The notes under the pieces are model-generated. The model did no database searches. It saw only the letters and a list, made by a program, of their open reading frames with translations, and had not been told where the DNA came from. Below, in pieces: positions 1 through 10,802 of a stretch of DNA of 13,033 bases. The position numbers and the translations under genes were made by a program. The stretch is from Opitutales bacterium. GTDB taxonomy: Bacteria; Verrucomicrobiota; Verrucomicrobiia; Opitutales; Oceanipulchritudinaceae. Where the stretch lies: positions 1 to 13,033 of the forward strand of contig SKLD01000009.1 of NCBI GenBank assembly GCA_007123395.1. Reading direction: 5' to 3'. The first letter of the stretch is position 1; the number at the start of each line of letters is the position of its first letter.

Positions 1-1201
<1,201 letters not shown>

Positions 1202-1383
1202 TGAAGGGAGAAATAAGCGGTCCGCTTTCTATTCAAGCAAGGTATTTCTCGCTTCCTTTCGAAATGAAAAGGGGGCGGTGGCCGGAGTTCGGTCCCATCC
1301 CGGCCATATTGCCGCCACGCCGTAAAAAAAGAGCCCGTCGCGTGTGCGGTTTCGGCGGTTGTTCCTATGCTTTTATCTATCGT
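1202..1383. promoter_or_regulatory. Divergent intergenic region between carB and the ABC transporter
   Basis: This 182-bp gap separates two divergent genes, so promoters for both should lie here. It is visibly more AT-rich than the flanking genes. I found no convincing -35/-10 pair. Small symmetric elements are present: AAGCGG-T-CCGCTT at 1215-1227, just upstream of carB, and TTTCGAAA at 1257-1264. Either could be an operator half-site or chance. No riboswitch or attenuator structure was recognised. Confidence 0.4.
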
Positions 1384-2109
1384 ATGGCGGGGAATACAAA
1401 AGACGGACCGGTGCTGGAGGCGGAAGACCTCTCCAAGAGCTACGCGCATGTCCCCATCCTCGACGGGGTGAGCCTCCGCGTGGAGCGGGCCGAGCGGGTC
1501 GCGCTCATGGGTCCCTCGGGATCGGGAAAAACTACTTTCCTCAATCTCGCGGGCGGCATCGACACGCCCGACAGCGGCTCGCTGCGGTTCGAGGGGCGTG
1601 AAATGTCGGAGATGTCCTCCGACGAACGTGCCGCGCTGCGCCGCACCGCCGTCGGCACGGTGTTTCAGTTCTTCCACTTGCTACCGACCATGACGGCTTC
1701 GGAAAACGTGGAAGTGCCCCTGCGCTTGCTCGGCATGGACCGCGCGGAGCGGAAGCGCCGCGTGCGCGAACTTCTCGAAGAGACCGGAGTCACCCACCGC
1801 GCCGAAGCGCTTCCCTCCGAAATGAGTGGCGGGGAAATGCAGCGGGTGGCCCTTGCGCGCTCCCTCGCCCCGGCCCCGCGCCTGCTCCTCGCCGACGAAC
1901 CGACCGGCAACCTCGACTCCGCCACCGGCCAACGTATTCTCGACCTCATCGAATCCGTTTGCCGCCACCACGGCACCGCCCTGCTCATGGTCACCCACAA
2001 TCCTGACGCCACACGCATCTGCCACCGCGTCCTGCACATGCGCGATGGTCGCGTGGCCGAGGCGGGCACACCCGGCAGCGCGAAGGGAGGCGCGGAGCAC
2101 CGCGCATGA
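1384..2109 (+). CDS. ABC transporter ATP-binding protein, LolD/YbbA/MacB type
   Basis: This 241-residue protein is the cytoplasmic ATPase of an ABC system whose permease is the next gene. Motifs in order: Walker A GPSGSGKT (43-50), Q-loop Q95 in FQFFHLLP, signature SGGEMQR (148-154), Walker B LLLADEPTGNLD (167-178, catalytic E172) and switch H205. The FQFFHLLP and DEPTGNLDS wording is typical of the LolD/MacB/FtsE branch, which works with FtsX-fold permeases to move lipoproteins, lipids or peptides out of the inner membrane or to drive periplasmic remodelling. Length is normal for the family. The start chosen is the ATG at 1384. An in-frame start at 1201 would add 61 residues without family resemblance and reach the carB start codon. 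No clear Shine-Dalgarno sequence precedes 1384. The stop overlaps the permease start (ATGA, 2106-2109), so the two are translationally coupled. Confidence 0.95.
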   Translation: MAGNTKDGPVLEAEDLSKSYAHVPILDGVSLRVERAERVALMGPSGSGKTTFLNLAGGIDTPDSGSLRFEGREMSEMSSDERAALRRTAVGTVFQFFHLLPTMTASENVEVPLRLLGMDRAERKRRVRELLEETGVTHRAEALPSEMSGGEMQRVALARSLAPAPRLLLADEPTGNLDSATGQRILDLIESVCRHHGTALLMVTHNPDATRICHRVLHMRDGRVAEAGTPGSAKGGAEHRA

Positions 2110-4793
2110 ACAGGCCGACAGGCGCGCTGCCGTACCTCATCGCGCGGACGACGCTGCGCCATTGGCGCCGCTCTCCAGTCGAGGCCGCCGCCTTTATTGC
2201 CATCCTCGCCCTCGGCGTGGCCGCCTTTCTCTCCATCCGCATCGCCAACCGCGAGGCGACGGCAAGCTTCAGCGGATTCACCGCCGCTGCCACCGGAGGC
2301 ACCGACTGGACGCTCCGCCCCATGGCCGGACGCTTCGACGAAGCGATCCTTTTCGGAGTGCGCGACCTGCTCGGCGAGATCGACGTGCATATCCTGCCCG
2401 TCCTCGAGGCAACAGTGATGCCGGACGCCCGGCCGGAGCACCCTTGGTTGGAAGAGAAAGCCTCCCGCGCGGCGGACCGGGGACAGGAATGTCCCCTCTC
2501 CGGGGAGCGCGATCATGGTGCGGATGTTTCCGTTCGCGCGCTGCGTCTTCTCGGGCTCGACCTCCTTGGGCTGGGCAACCTTTTTCCCGATGACCGCGGG
2601 CGGCGCGTCCTCACGGCGGCGGCGGATGCGGCGGACGCCGAAGACATCTGGGAGCTTCTGCGCGATCCGCGCGCCATATATGTGAGCCCCGCCCTCGCCC
2701 GCCGGGCCGGCCTTGCGATCGGCAACTCCCTGCCCGTCCTCGTCGACGACCGGCGCGTTATCCTGCACGTGCGGGGTAAACTACCCGTCCTGCCCGGTGC
2801 GGGGCCGCCCCCGCCCGGACTCGCCGTCATGGACATCGCGGCCCTCCAGGCGCTCCTCGGCGCGGAAGGGCGCGTAGGCCGCATCGAGTTTATCGTTCCG
2901 GACGGTCCGGCGCGCGCGGGTGACCTCGCCACTCTCCGCGAACGGCTTGCCGCAGGCGAAGGCACACGCTGGCTGAGCCAGCCGCCGGAGGACGAAGCAG
3001 AAACAACGGCGCGCATGACGGCGGCCTTCCGCCTCAACCTTGCCGTGCTCGGTCTCATCGCCCTTCTCGTCGGGCTCTACCTCATCGCGCAGGGCATGGA
3101 CGCCGCCGTCGTACGGCGCCGCAAGGAAATCGCCATCCTCCGCTCGCTCGGACTGACAGAGGGGGCCGTCGCCCGGCTCTGGCTGGGCGAGTTAATCCTT
3201 CTCGGCTCGCTCGCCGGGATTTTCGGCTCGCTCCTCGGCTACGCCCTCGCCCATGCCGCCGTGGGCGCGGTGGGCGAGACCGTCTCGGCGCTCTACAGTG
3301 TGTCTGATCCCGCGCGGCCGCGCCTCCGCGGCGGCGACCTTGCGCTCGGTATGTTGCTGGGGCTCGGCGGCAGCCTGCTCGGCGGTTGGCTGCCGGTGCG
3401 GGACGCCGCGCGCACGCCTCCCGCGCAAGTCCTCGCGCGGGGAAACTTCAGCCCCGGCTTCGGCTTCTTCCGCCGCCATGGCTTTGGCTGGAGCGCCGTC
3501 CTCCTCGGAGCCCTCCTTGCCCTCCTGCCGCCCCTCACGCTCGAGGGCGGCGCGCGTTTTCCGCTGGCGGGTTACATCGCCGCGTTTCTTTGGCTCATCG
3601 GCGGCACCATCCTCGCGGCGGGTCTGCTCTCCCCAGTGGCCCGCGCACTTGCAGTCCTGCCTGTCGGCGGCGCGCCGTGGGCCGTTGCCCTCTCGCGGCT
3701 GCGGCGGCCCGGCAGCCGGCATCGCCTCGCCGTCGCCGGGCTCTACATCGCCGTGGGCATGGCAGCCGCCATGAATATCCTCGTCGGCAGCTTCGAGCAC
3801 ACGATGGAGCGCTGGATCGAAACCCGTTTCCGCGCCGACATCTACGTGAGTCCGCTGGGACGCGCCGGGGCGGACGCCGGAGGCGTTATCCGCGAAGACA
3901 CGTGGCGCGCCATCTCTGCTCTGCCCGAAGTCGAAGCCCGCGACCCCTTCCGCACCGAACGGATCACCCTCGACGGGATGGACACTTTCCTTTCCGGCAG
4001 TGACTTCGCCCTCCTCGGCACGCTCCAGCGGCTTCTTTGGCTGGCCGGTCCCCTGCCGGATGACCGTGTTCCGTCCGGCGTTGATGCCCCCGCCATCGCA
4101 TCGGAGAGCTTTGTGCGGCGCTTTGGCGTAGCCCCCGGTGACATCGTGACGGTACCCACACCTTCAGGACTGCGGCAGCTTTTTATCCAAGGCGTGCAGG
4201 CCGACTACGGCAACGAGCGCGGGTCGCTGCTCGTTGATTTCGGCGTTTTCTCCAAATGGTGGGGAGATGCCGGACTCACCAACCTCACCATCTTTCTTCG
4301 CCCCGGAGGCGACGCGGGGGCCTTTGCCCGGCGGATCGAAGAGACTTGGCCCTACCTCAACGCGCGCGACAACGCCAGCCTGCGCGCCGCCATCCTCAAC
4401 GTCTTTCGCCAGACCTTCGCCACCACTCACGCCCTGCGCATCATCGCCGTGGTGGTCGCCCTCGCCGGCCTCGTTCTCGCCCTCGCCACGCTCCTGCGCG
4501 AGGACACCCGCGGTCTCGCCACCCTCCGCGCCCTCGGCTTCACCCGCCGCGAAATCGCCCGCTGCACGCTCTTCGAGGGACTCGGCATCACCCTCGCCGG
4601 GCTCCTCGGCGGACTTGTGCTCAGTGGCGCGCTCGGGACGCTGCTGGTCTACGTTATCAACCGCCAATCCTTCGGCTGGACACTCCTCTTTCATCTCCCC
4701 GGCGCGGACCTGCTCCAACTTGCGCTCATCCTTCTCGCTACCGCTGCCCTTGCCGCCTACCTCACCGGCTTGCGCGCTCCCCGCGCACAATAA
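2106..4793 (+). CDS. FtsX-family ABC transporter permease, 10-TM YbbP-like
   Basis: This 895-residue inner-membrane protein carries two FtsX domains. Hydrophobic segments lie at about 27-45, 309-330, 360-390, 412-434, 462-480, 488-510, 541-560, 774-797, 822-850 and 868-888, about ten helices. A first extracytoplasmic domain (about 46-305) and a second (about 565-770) match the YbbP/AttF-like arrangement. The two cytoplasmic coupling helices are clear: RRKEIAILRSLG (338-349) and RGLATLRALGFTRREIAR (802-819). It pairs with the upstream ATPase through an ATGA overlap. The substrate cannot be told from sequence; relatives handle lipoproteins, lipids or small exported molecules. An oddity is a charged, Gly/Pro-containing stretch at about 108-140 that seems extra in the first periplasmic domain and whose DNA holds a perfect hairpin (see 2479-2496). 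The gene ends 27 bp from the convergent C26 gene. Confidence 0.93.
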   Translation: MNRPTGALPYLIARTTLRHWRRSPVEAAAFIAILALGVAAFLSIRIANREATASFSGFTAAATGGTDWTLRPMAGRFDEAILFGVRDLLGEIDVHILPVLEATVMPDARPEHPWLEEKASRAADRGQECPLSGERDHGADVSVRALRLLGLDLLGLGNLFPDDRGRRVLTAAADAADAEDIWELLRDPRAIYVSPALARRAGLAIGNSLPVLVDDRRVILHVRGKLPVLPGAGPPPPGLAVMDIAALQALLGAEGRVGRIEFIVPDGPARAGDLATLRERLAAGEGTRWLSQPPEDEAETTARMTAAFRLNLAVLGLIALLVGLYLIAQGMDAAVVRRRKEIAILRSLGLTEGAVARLWLGELILLGSLAGIFGSLLGYALAHAAVGAVGETVSALYSVSDPARPRLRGGDLALGMLLGLGGSLLGGWLPVRDAARTPPAQVLARGNFSPGFGFFRRHGFGWSAVLLGALLALLPPLTLEGGARFPLAGYIAAFLWLIGGTILAAGLLSPVARALAVLPVGGAPWAVALSRLRRPGSRHRLAVAGLYIAVGMAAAMNILVGSFEHTMERWIETRFRADIYVSPLGRAGADAGGVIREDTWRAISALPEVEARDPFRTERITLDGMDTFLSGSDFALLGTLQRLLWLAGPLPDDRVPSGVDAPAIASESFVRRFGVAPGDIVTVPTPSGLRQLFIQGVQADYGNERGSLLVDFGVFSKWWGDAGLTNLTIFLRPGGDAGAFARRIEETWPYLNARDNASLRAAILNVFRQTFATTHALRIIAVVVALAGLVLALATLLREDTRGLATLRALGFTRREIARCTLFEGLGITLAGLLGGLVLSGALGTLLVYVINRQSFGWTLLFHLPGADLLQLALILLATAALAAYLTGLRAPRAQ
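2479..2496. repeat. Perfect hairpin inside the permease gene
   Basis: GGGGACA (2479-2485), loop GGAA, TGTCCCC (2490-2496): a perfect 7-bp inverted repeat with a GNRA-type 4-base loop. It is followed at once by a competing arm pair TCCCC (2492-2496) and GGGGA (2502-2506). It encodes residues about 125-130 of the permease, inside a stretch that looks inserted relative to the domain. It could be a small palindromic repeat element carried in frame. Only one copy is seen in this window, so its status as a repeat is unproven. Confidence 0.5.
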
Positions 4794-4820
4794 GATCCCG
4801 ACCCCCTTGCGGGCACCGGC

Positions 4821-5606
4821 TTATGCGCCTCGCTCGCGGACCATGGTGACCAAAGCGTGAAAGAGCTTCTGCTGGCGGCGCGATTGCGGGAGGTATTCCG
4901 GGTGCCACTGGATGCCGATGGCGAAGGGATGGTCCGCGATCTCCACGCCTTGCGCGACGCCGGTTTTCTCGCGTGCGACGATCCGCACTCCTTCGCCCAA
5001 CCGGTTTACGGCTTGGTTGTGCAGGCTGTTGACCAGCGCTTCGTCAGGGCCGATTACCGCAGCAAGGCGGCTGTTCGGATCGAGAAGGACCGGCTTGCGC
5101 GGAAACACCGTGTCTACTTTGGGCGACTCAGTGTAGAAAGCGCCGATGCACTGGTGCAGATCCCCGCCGCGCACGACATTCATGAGTTGCGCGCCACGGC
5201 AAATACCGAGTATCGGCACGCCACGGCTCAGGGCATCGTCGAGGAGCCGACGCTCCAGTGCGTCGCGCCCTTCGTCAACCCCCGCGCGGTGACCAAGGCT
5301 AAAGAGTTTGCGGGAGAAAAAGACGGCCAGCCCCCAGAAGACGACCGTCCACCGCGAACGGCGGCGTTCCCGGCGCGCGGCTTCGCGCAGAGCGTCCATT
5401 GTCACACCGCCGTAGAGCTTGGGATCGACGTCCGCCCCCCCGCCAACGACAAGGGCATCATAGGGCGGCACGCGGTGCGCTTTTTTCGGTCTCGCCCGCA
5501 CGGCGCGCCCGCCCGCCCGCCAAACCGCGAGGCGTGTGAAAAACCACGCGATGTAGCCGCCCCGGTCCGGACCCGTGACAAGCACCCTCGGTCGGCGCCT
5601 CCTCAT
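4821..5606 (-). CDS. Class I glutamine amidotransferase-like peptidase C26 (PuuD-like)
   Basis: This 261-residue cytoplasmic enzyme of the class I glutamine amidotransferase fold resembles gamma-glutamyl-GABA hydrolase (PuuD). Visible marks: GGGADVDP (55-62), nucleophile elbow GICRG with Cys136 (134-138), SLHNQAV (194-200), and WHPE with His235 and Glu237 completing the Cys-His-Glu triad. Family members hydrolyse gamma-glutamyl amides or release ammonia from glutamine. Start: the ATG at 5606 overlaps the amidoligase stop as ATGA, with GGGAG 8 nt upstream. A longer reading frame to 5768 would sit inside the amidoligase gene and is unlikely. Sitting directly after an amidoligase suggests that it supplies ammonia, trims, or recycles the amide product. 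An oddity is about 40 residues (69-110) between the DVDP motif and RDALE, rich in Arg and holding WTVVFWGLAVFF (86-97). I do not recall this in ordinary PuuD proteins, where the gap is short and polar. Confidence 0.9.
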   Translation of the reverse strand: MRRRRPRVLVTGPDRGGYIAWFFTRLAVWRAGGRAVRARPKKAHRVPPYDALVVGGGADVDPKLYGGVTMDALREAARRERRRSRWTVVFWGLAVFFSRKLFSLGHRAGVDEGRDALERRLLDDALSRGVPILGICRGAQLMNVVRGGDLHQCIGAFYTESPKVDTVFPRKPVLLDPNSRLAAVIGPDEALVNSLHNQAVNRLGEGVRIVAREKTGVAQGVEIADHPFAIGIQWHPEYLPQSRRQQKLFHALVTMVRERGA

Positions 5607-6622
5607 GCAAACCACTCCCGGACCTTTTCCGCAATCCGCCCGGCGACAACCTGCGCGGGATGGTCGAGCCAGCGCAACCGCTCCTCCGCGAGGTGGCCCA
5701 ACCGCTCTTTGTCGGCGGCCACCCGTTCGACCACCACCCAGCGGTTCCATTCCGCCGCAAGTGTCCATGCCGGATCGTTGAGTGAACAGTTGGGCAAGCG
5801 GTAGTGATAGGCAGGGCGCGGCGAGACAAGTTTGGGTTTGAAGCCCTCGAAGACCACGGCTTCCCGAAGATGCGCGAAGAGCGGCAGCGCGTCCAGCGGC
5901 CGGTTGCGGGTCGGGTTGTGCCGCAGGTAGTCCCGAATGAGCGTGTCGAGGTCCGGAGCGTAGTCCGGAGCGAGCACCAGCCGCGCGTAGTCGCGCGGAA
6001 AGGGATCGATGAAGGGCGTCAGACGGCGCGAAAGATCGACTTCGAGCTTCTCCTTCAGCCAGTCGTAGAGGATGAGGAAGGCGCGCAGGACATCGCGGAT
6101 CTCGGCGGCTTCGAACGAAGGGGCCTCCGCGTTCAAGTGGGTCCCGAAGGCATGGAAAACGGAGGCGCGCGTATCCTTTGCGGCGGAGGCGTGAAGGGCG
6201 GCGCGCAACTGTTCGATCTCCGGCAGGCGGCCGACCGGCACGGGCGGCGCGACGATCTCCATGGGCACGACATGCCGTGCCGAGCGCGCCACAAAATCCT
6301 CCACCGAGGAAAAGGTCTCCGCTCTTTCCACCCCGAGCTTGGTGAGGTAGCGCTCAAGCTTTCCCTCCTTCAGAAGCGCGGCGTCCAGCTCGATGGCGAA
6401 ATCGCCGAACTCGGCCAGCGACGTCCCGCACACCCTCCCGCTCCAGACATCCGTCTTCTCCAAACGCCCGCCGTAGACACCCGTAATGACCTCCGCGATT
6501 GCCTCCATTTCCAAGCCCGCAAACTCCAGCTCCACGCCCACAACGCGCTCACCTCCGCCGGGAGCGACGGTCACCGGCGGCTTCCAGAATGCAGGGGTTC
6601 GTGGATTTGAACTCAAAATCAT
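5603..6622 (-). CDS. Putative amidoligase, glutamine-synthetase-like fold (Amidoligase_2 type)
   Basis: This 339-residue protein resembles the putative amidoligase family (Pfam Amidoligase_2), predicted ATP-dependent enzymes that join a carboxylate to an amine through an acyl-phosphate, using a glutamine-synthetase-like fold. Matching elements: GVELEF (29-34, metal-binding Glu31/Glu33), FAIELDAAL (75-83), PMEIVAPP (120-127, Glu122), the FGTHLNAEAP segment (159-168, His162/Asn164), and RPAYHYRLPN (269-278, Arg269, Arg275). These acidic, His and Arg positions are what the family uses for metal and ATP. The C-terminal 60 residues are charged and helical-looking. Start: the ATG at 6622 has AAGG 10 nt upstream (6633-6636). 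It follows the HAD gene by 49 bp and overlaps the C26 gene by ATGA. No substrate can be read from sequence. The neighbours (GAT-I, HAD phosphatase, acyltransferase) argue for small-molecule or envelope chemistry. The family call is from motif recognition, not a search. Confidence 0.82.
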   Translation of the reverse strand: MILSSNPRTPAFWKPPVTVAPGGGERVVGVELEFAGLEMEAIAEVITGVYGGRLEKTDVWSGRVCGTSLAEFGDFAIELDAALLKEGKLERYLTKLGVERAETFSSVEDFVARSARHVVPMEIVAPPVPVGRLPEIEQLRAALHASAAKDTRASVFHAFGTHLNAEAPSFEAAEIRDVLRAFLILYDWLKEKLEVDLSRRLTPFIDPFPRDYARLVLAPDYAPDLDTLIRDYLRHNPTRNRPLDALPLFAHLREAVVFEGFKPKLVSPRPAYHYRLPNCSLNDPAWTLAAEWNRWVVVERVAADKERLGHLAEERLRWLDHPAQVVAGRIAEKVREWFA

Positions 6623-6632
6623 CGGACCGTTA

Positions 6633-6636
6633 CCTT
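6633..6636 (-). promoter_or_regulatory. Ribosome binding site of the amidoligase gene
   Basis: On the minus strand AAGG lies 10 nt before the ATG at 6622, within the 49-bp gap after the HAD gene. It supports this start and shows that the amidoligase can be initiated independently despite its operon position. Confidence 0.5.
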
Positions 6637-6671
6637 AACACAAACCGGCGGTTAGGCAATTCGCGGTCGGC

Positions 6672-7661
6672 TCAACTGCGGCGACGGCGTTCCGCGCGCG
6701 TTTGCTTCAGGGCGTCGGCCACGCGGTTGTGGCGTTCGGGAATGTGGAGCGTGGGGTAATAATAGGGGTCTTCAAAGCGGTGGGCGGCGAGCGGTTTCAC
6801 GCGACCGCCGTTGAGCGCGGCGGAGGCTGCCGCGGCAGCGTCCTTGTTGCCGAAGCGGCGGGCGAGTTCGGCCGCGACGCGGGCAACGGCGTCGCCGTGC
6901 GGATCGCCGGGAGGCACCTGCAGAAGGCGCTTTTCTTCGCCGAGGGCGGCGTAGGCGCGGGCGACAAAGGCGGAGTCGTCGACGATTGTATCTATTTTTT
7001 CGCTACAAAAAGCGCGCCGGAGAAGGTCCGGTGTCTTGCTGTAGAAGAATCCGCCGGCTTCGCCCGCGTCGAGGGCGGCGGCGAGGAGTTCCTCCGCGCA
7101 GGCCACGTTGCCCTGCGGAAAAAGAGCGTTAAGGAGTGGATACCGGGTCCCGAGGTAGTGCCAGCGCGCGCGCGCCGTCGCAGAGGCGAGATACAGCTCC
7201 GCTCCGCCTTCGCGCAAACCGGTGAGAAAGGCGAAGACGCCCGGTCGCCACTGCGCGCGGATGCGCGGGTTATTGAGAAACGGGTGGACGCGCGGGCTGT
7301 AGGTGTGCCGGCGCGGCAACCGCCAGCCGTTACGTAGCGTAAGCCACGGGCTGCGCTGCATGGCGGCGTAACGCCATGCGTCCGTTCCCGGAGCATCGTC
7401 GAGCGGATCGGGATACCAGCCGTCCTTCGCCGTAAAGTCGGTGTTGAGCAGCGTGTCGTCGAGATCGAAGACGATTCGCCGCCCCGACCCCATACGCCGA
7501 CCCGCCTCGCGCAGACCGGCCTCAAAGGCACTGGCGCTGTGCAGCGCTCCTTCGGCGAGCAGCGGCGTGGTGTCCACATACGCCGCTGCGGGCATCACCG
7601 CACCGTCGGGGCGGCAAGCCGCCAACGCCTCCGCGAAATCGGTATCGTCAGGCGCGGGCAT
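6672..7661 (-). CDS. HAD-superfamily hydrolase of unknown substrate
   Basis: This 329-residue protein has the four HAD motifs: I, FDLDDTLLNTDF (65-76; nucleophile Asp66, acid/base Asp68); II, YLASAT (157-162; Ser160); III, a Lys such as K209 in YSKTPDLL or K222; IV, IVDDS (226-230; Asp228/Asp229). HAD enzymes usually remove phosphate from small molecules. About 80 residues between motifs I and II (77-155) could form a C1-type cap, rich in Trp, Arg and Pro, that would set substrate choice. About 60 residues precede motif I and about 80 follow motif IV, so the protein is longer than minimal HADs. Start: the ATG at 7661 overlaps the acyltransferase end by 14 bp and has a GGGGGAGGG tract about 5 nt upstream. 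The longer frame to 7754 lies wholly inside the neighbour and is not needed. It is second in the amidoligase operon. Substrate unknown. Confidence 0.88.
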   Translation of the reverse strand: MPAPDDTDFAEALAACRPDGAVMPAAAYVDTTPLLAEGALHSASAFEAGLREAGRRMGSGRRIVFDLDDTLLNTDFTAKDGWYPDPLDDAPGTDAWRYAAMQRSPWLTLRNGWRLPRRHTYSPRVHPFLNNPRIRAQWRPGVFAFLTGLREGGAELYLASATARARWHYLGTRYPLLNALFPQGNVACAEELLAAALDAGEAGGFFYSKTPDLLRRAFCSEKIDTIVDDSAFVARAYAALGEEKRLLQVPPGDPHGDAVARVAAELARRFGNKDAAAAASAALNGGRVKPLAAHRFEDPYYYPTLHIPERHNRVADALKQTRAERRRRS

Positions 7662-8241
7662 CCGTGCCCTCCCCCGGCCCGAACCCGTCACGGTGGCGCA
7701 CAACCCGCGCGGGGTTGCCCGCCACGACCGCGCCGGACGCAACGTCGCGCACAACGACAGCCCGCGCCCCCACGATGGCGTAGTCGCCCAACGTCACTCC
7801 CGGACCGACAAAAGCGTCGGCGCACATCCACACCCCGCGCCCGACCGTCACCGGCGGCGTCACAAGGGGTAGGTTCGGCTTGTTGTAGTCATGGCTGCCC
7901 GCGCAGATGTGGACGTTCTGCGAGATGAGGCACTCCGGCCCGAGCGTGATCCTGCCGAGCGAATACAACTGCACGCGCGGCCCGACCGTCGTGTAGTCGC
8001 CCGCCTCGAGATTCCACGGATAGAAAACCTCCACTGACGGATAGAACCGCACGGCCCGCCCCAGCTTGGCTCCAAAGAGGCGCAACAGCGCGTTGCGCCA
8101 TCCGTAGAGCGGCCGCGGGCTCCAGCGGAAGAGCAAAGCCCCGGCGCCCCACAGCACCCGCCGCGCGAACACACCGCCGGAGTAGTTGTCGTTCGCGCGG
8201 TGCGCGCGCGCATCGAATGGAGGAGGATTTGCGGAAGTCAT
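7648..8241 (-). CDS. WcaF-like hexapeptide-repeat O-acyltransferase
   Basis: This 197-residue protein of the left-handed beta-helix acyltransferase family is closest in style to the colanic-acid acetyltransferase WcaF/NodL group. The N-terminus (YSGG at 20-23, then an amphipathic region to about residue 60) is typical of WcaF-like proteins. Hexapeptide repeats run from about 80 to 178, broken by the loop with CAGSHDYN (113-120) in which His117 is the expected catalytic base. It ends in the usual GNPARVVR cap (175-182). These enzymes move acetyl or another acyl group from acyl-CoA to a hydroxyl on a sugar or lipid-linked glycan in the cytoplasm. The start is the ATG at 8241; a frame to 8310 would add 23 residues without family support. 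It is the first gene of the four-gene operon and overlaps the HAD gene by 14 bp. The exact acceptor is unknown. Confidence 0.9.
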   Translation of the reverse strand: MTSANPPPFDARAHRANDNYSGGVFARRVLWGAGALLFRWSPRPLYGWRNALLRLFGAKLGRAVRFYPSVEVFYPWNLEAGDYTTVGPRVQLYSLGRITLGPECLISQNVHICAGSHDYNKPNLPLVTPPVTVGRGVWMCADAFVGPGVTLGDYAIVGARAVVVRDVASGAVVAGNPARVVRHRDGFGPGEGTDARA

Positions 8242-8273
8242 AGGCACAAATACACCCCCGAAGAAACCCGCCC

Positions 8274-8308
8274 GCCGCCGCGCGCGCAAGCCCTTTGGGT
8301 GCGGCGGC
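8274..8308 (-). terminator. Possible stem-loop between copA and the acyltransferase operon
   Basis: GCCGCCGC (8274-8281) pairs perfectly with GCGGCGGC (8301-8308), and an inner GCCC-TTT-GGGT hairpin can form in the loop. Read on the minus strand, the stem is followed by GGGCGGGTTTCTTC, a poor U-tract. It could terminate copA transcripts before the acyltransferase operon, or be a leader structure of that operon. The high GC of the region makes a chance stem plausible. Confidence 0.3.
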
Positions 8309-8385
8309 AACGGGATAGACCGTCGGCCTGCGGAAGCGCGGCTTCTACATTCGGTTTCGCCGCGACACCATTACCGTTCAGCAGA

Positions 8386-10626
<2,241 letters not shown>

Positions 10627-10635
10627 CACGCGGCA

Positions 10636-10641
10636 CTCCTT
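10636..10641 (-). promoter_or_regulatory. Ribosome binding site of copA
   Basis: AAGGAG on the minus strand lies 6 nt before GTG (10629) and 9 nt before ATG (10626). It fixes the copA start to one of these two adjacent codons and rules out long extensions. Confidence 0.7.
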
Positions 10642-10802
10642 TCCGACAAAACTCTACGCATGGTCTCACGTTCGCAATCGCCTCCCGCGTCCGCAACGGC
10701 AAAACAGCAAGCAGCATCTCCTTCTTCGGGCGCACAAAACGGCGCGCCGCGAAAAATCGACCGGCGGCCATTGCGAAACAGACCGTTAGGGAACACTACT
10801 TC

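Noticed and set aside
1665..2768. Minus-strand open frame of 367 codons
   Set aside because: It is antisense to the ABC ATPase and permease genes. Its Arg/Ala-rich translation has no recognisable family.
4794..4820. Bidirectional terminator between the convergent permease and C26 genes
   Set aside because: Only a 4-bp CCCG/CGGG stem (4797-4800/4810-4813) and no T-tract are visible, which is too weak to call.
4857..5804. Plus-strand open frame of 315 codons
   Set aside because: It lies opposite the C26 amidase and the amidoligase end, both with clear family motifs. Its translation shows no domain.
10741..10748. Palindrome GGCGCGCC
   Set aside because: Eight-base GC palindromes are expected by chance at this base composition, and nothing around it supports a function.
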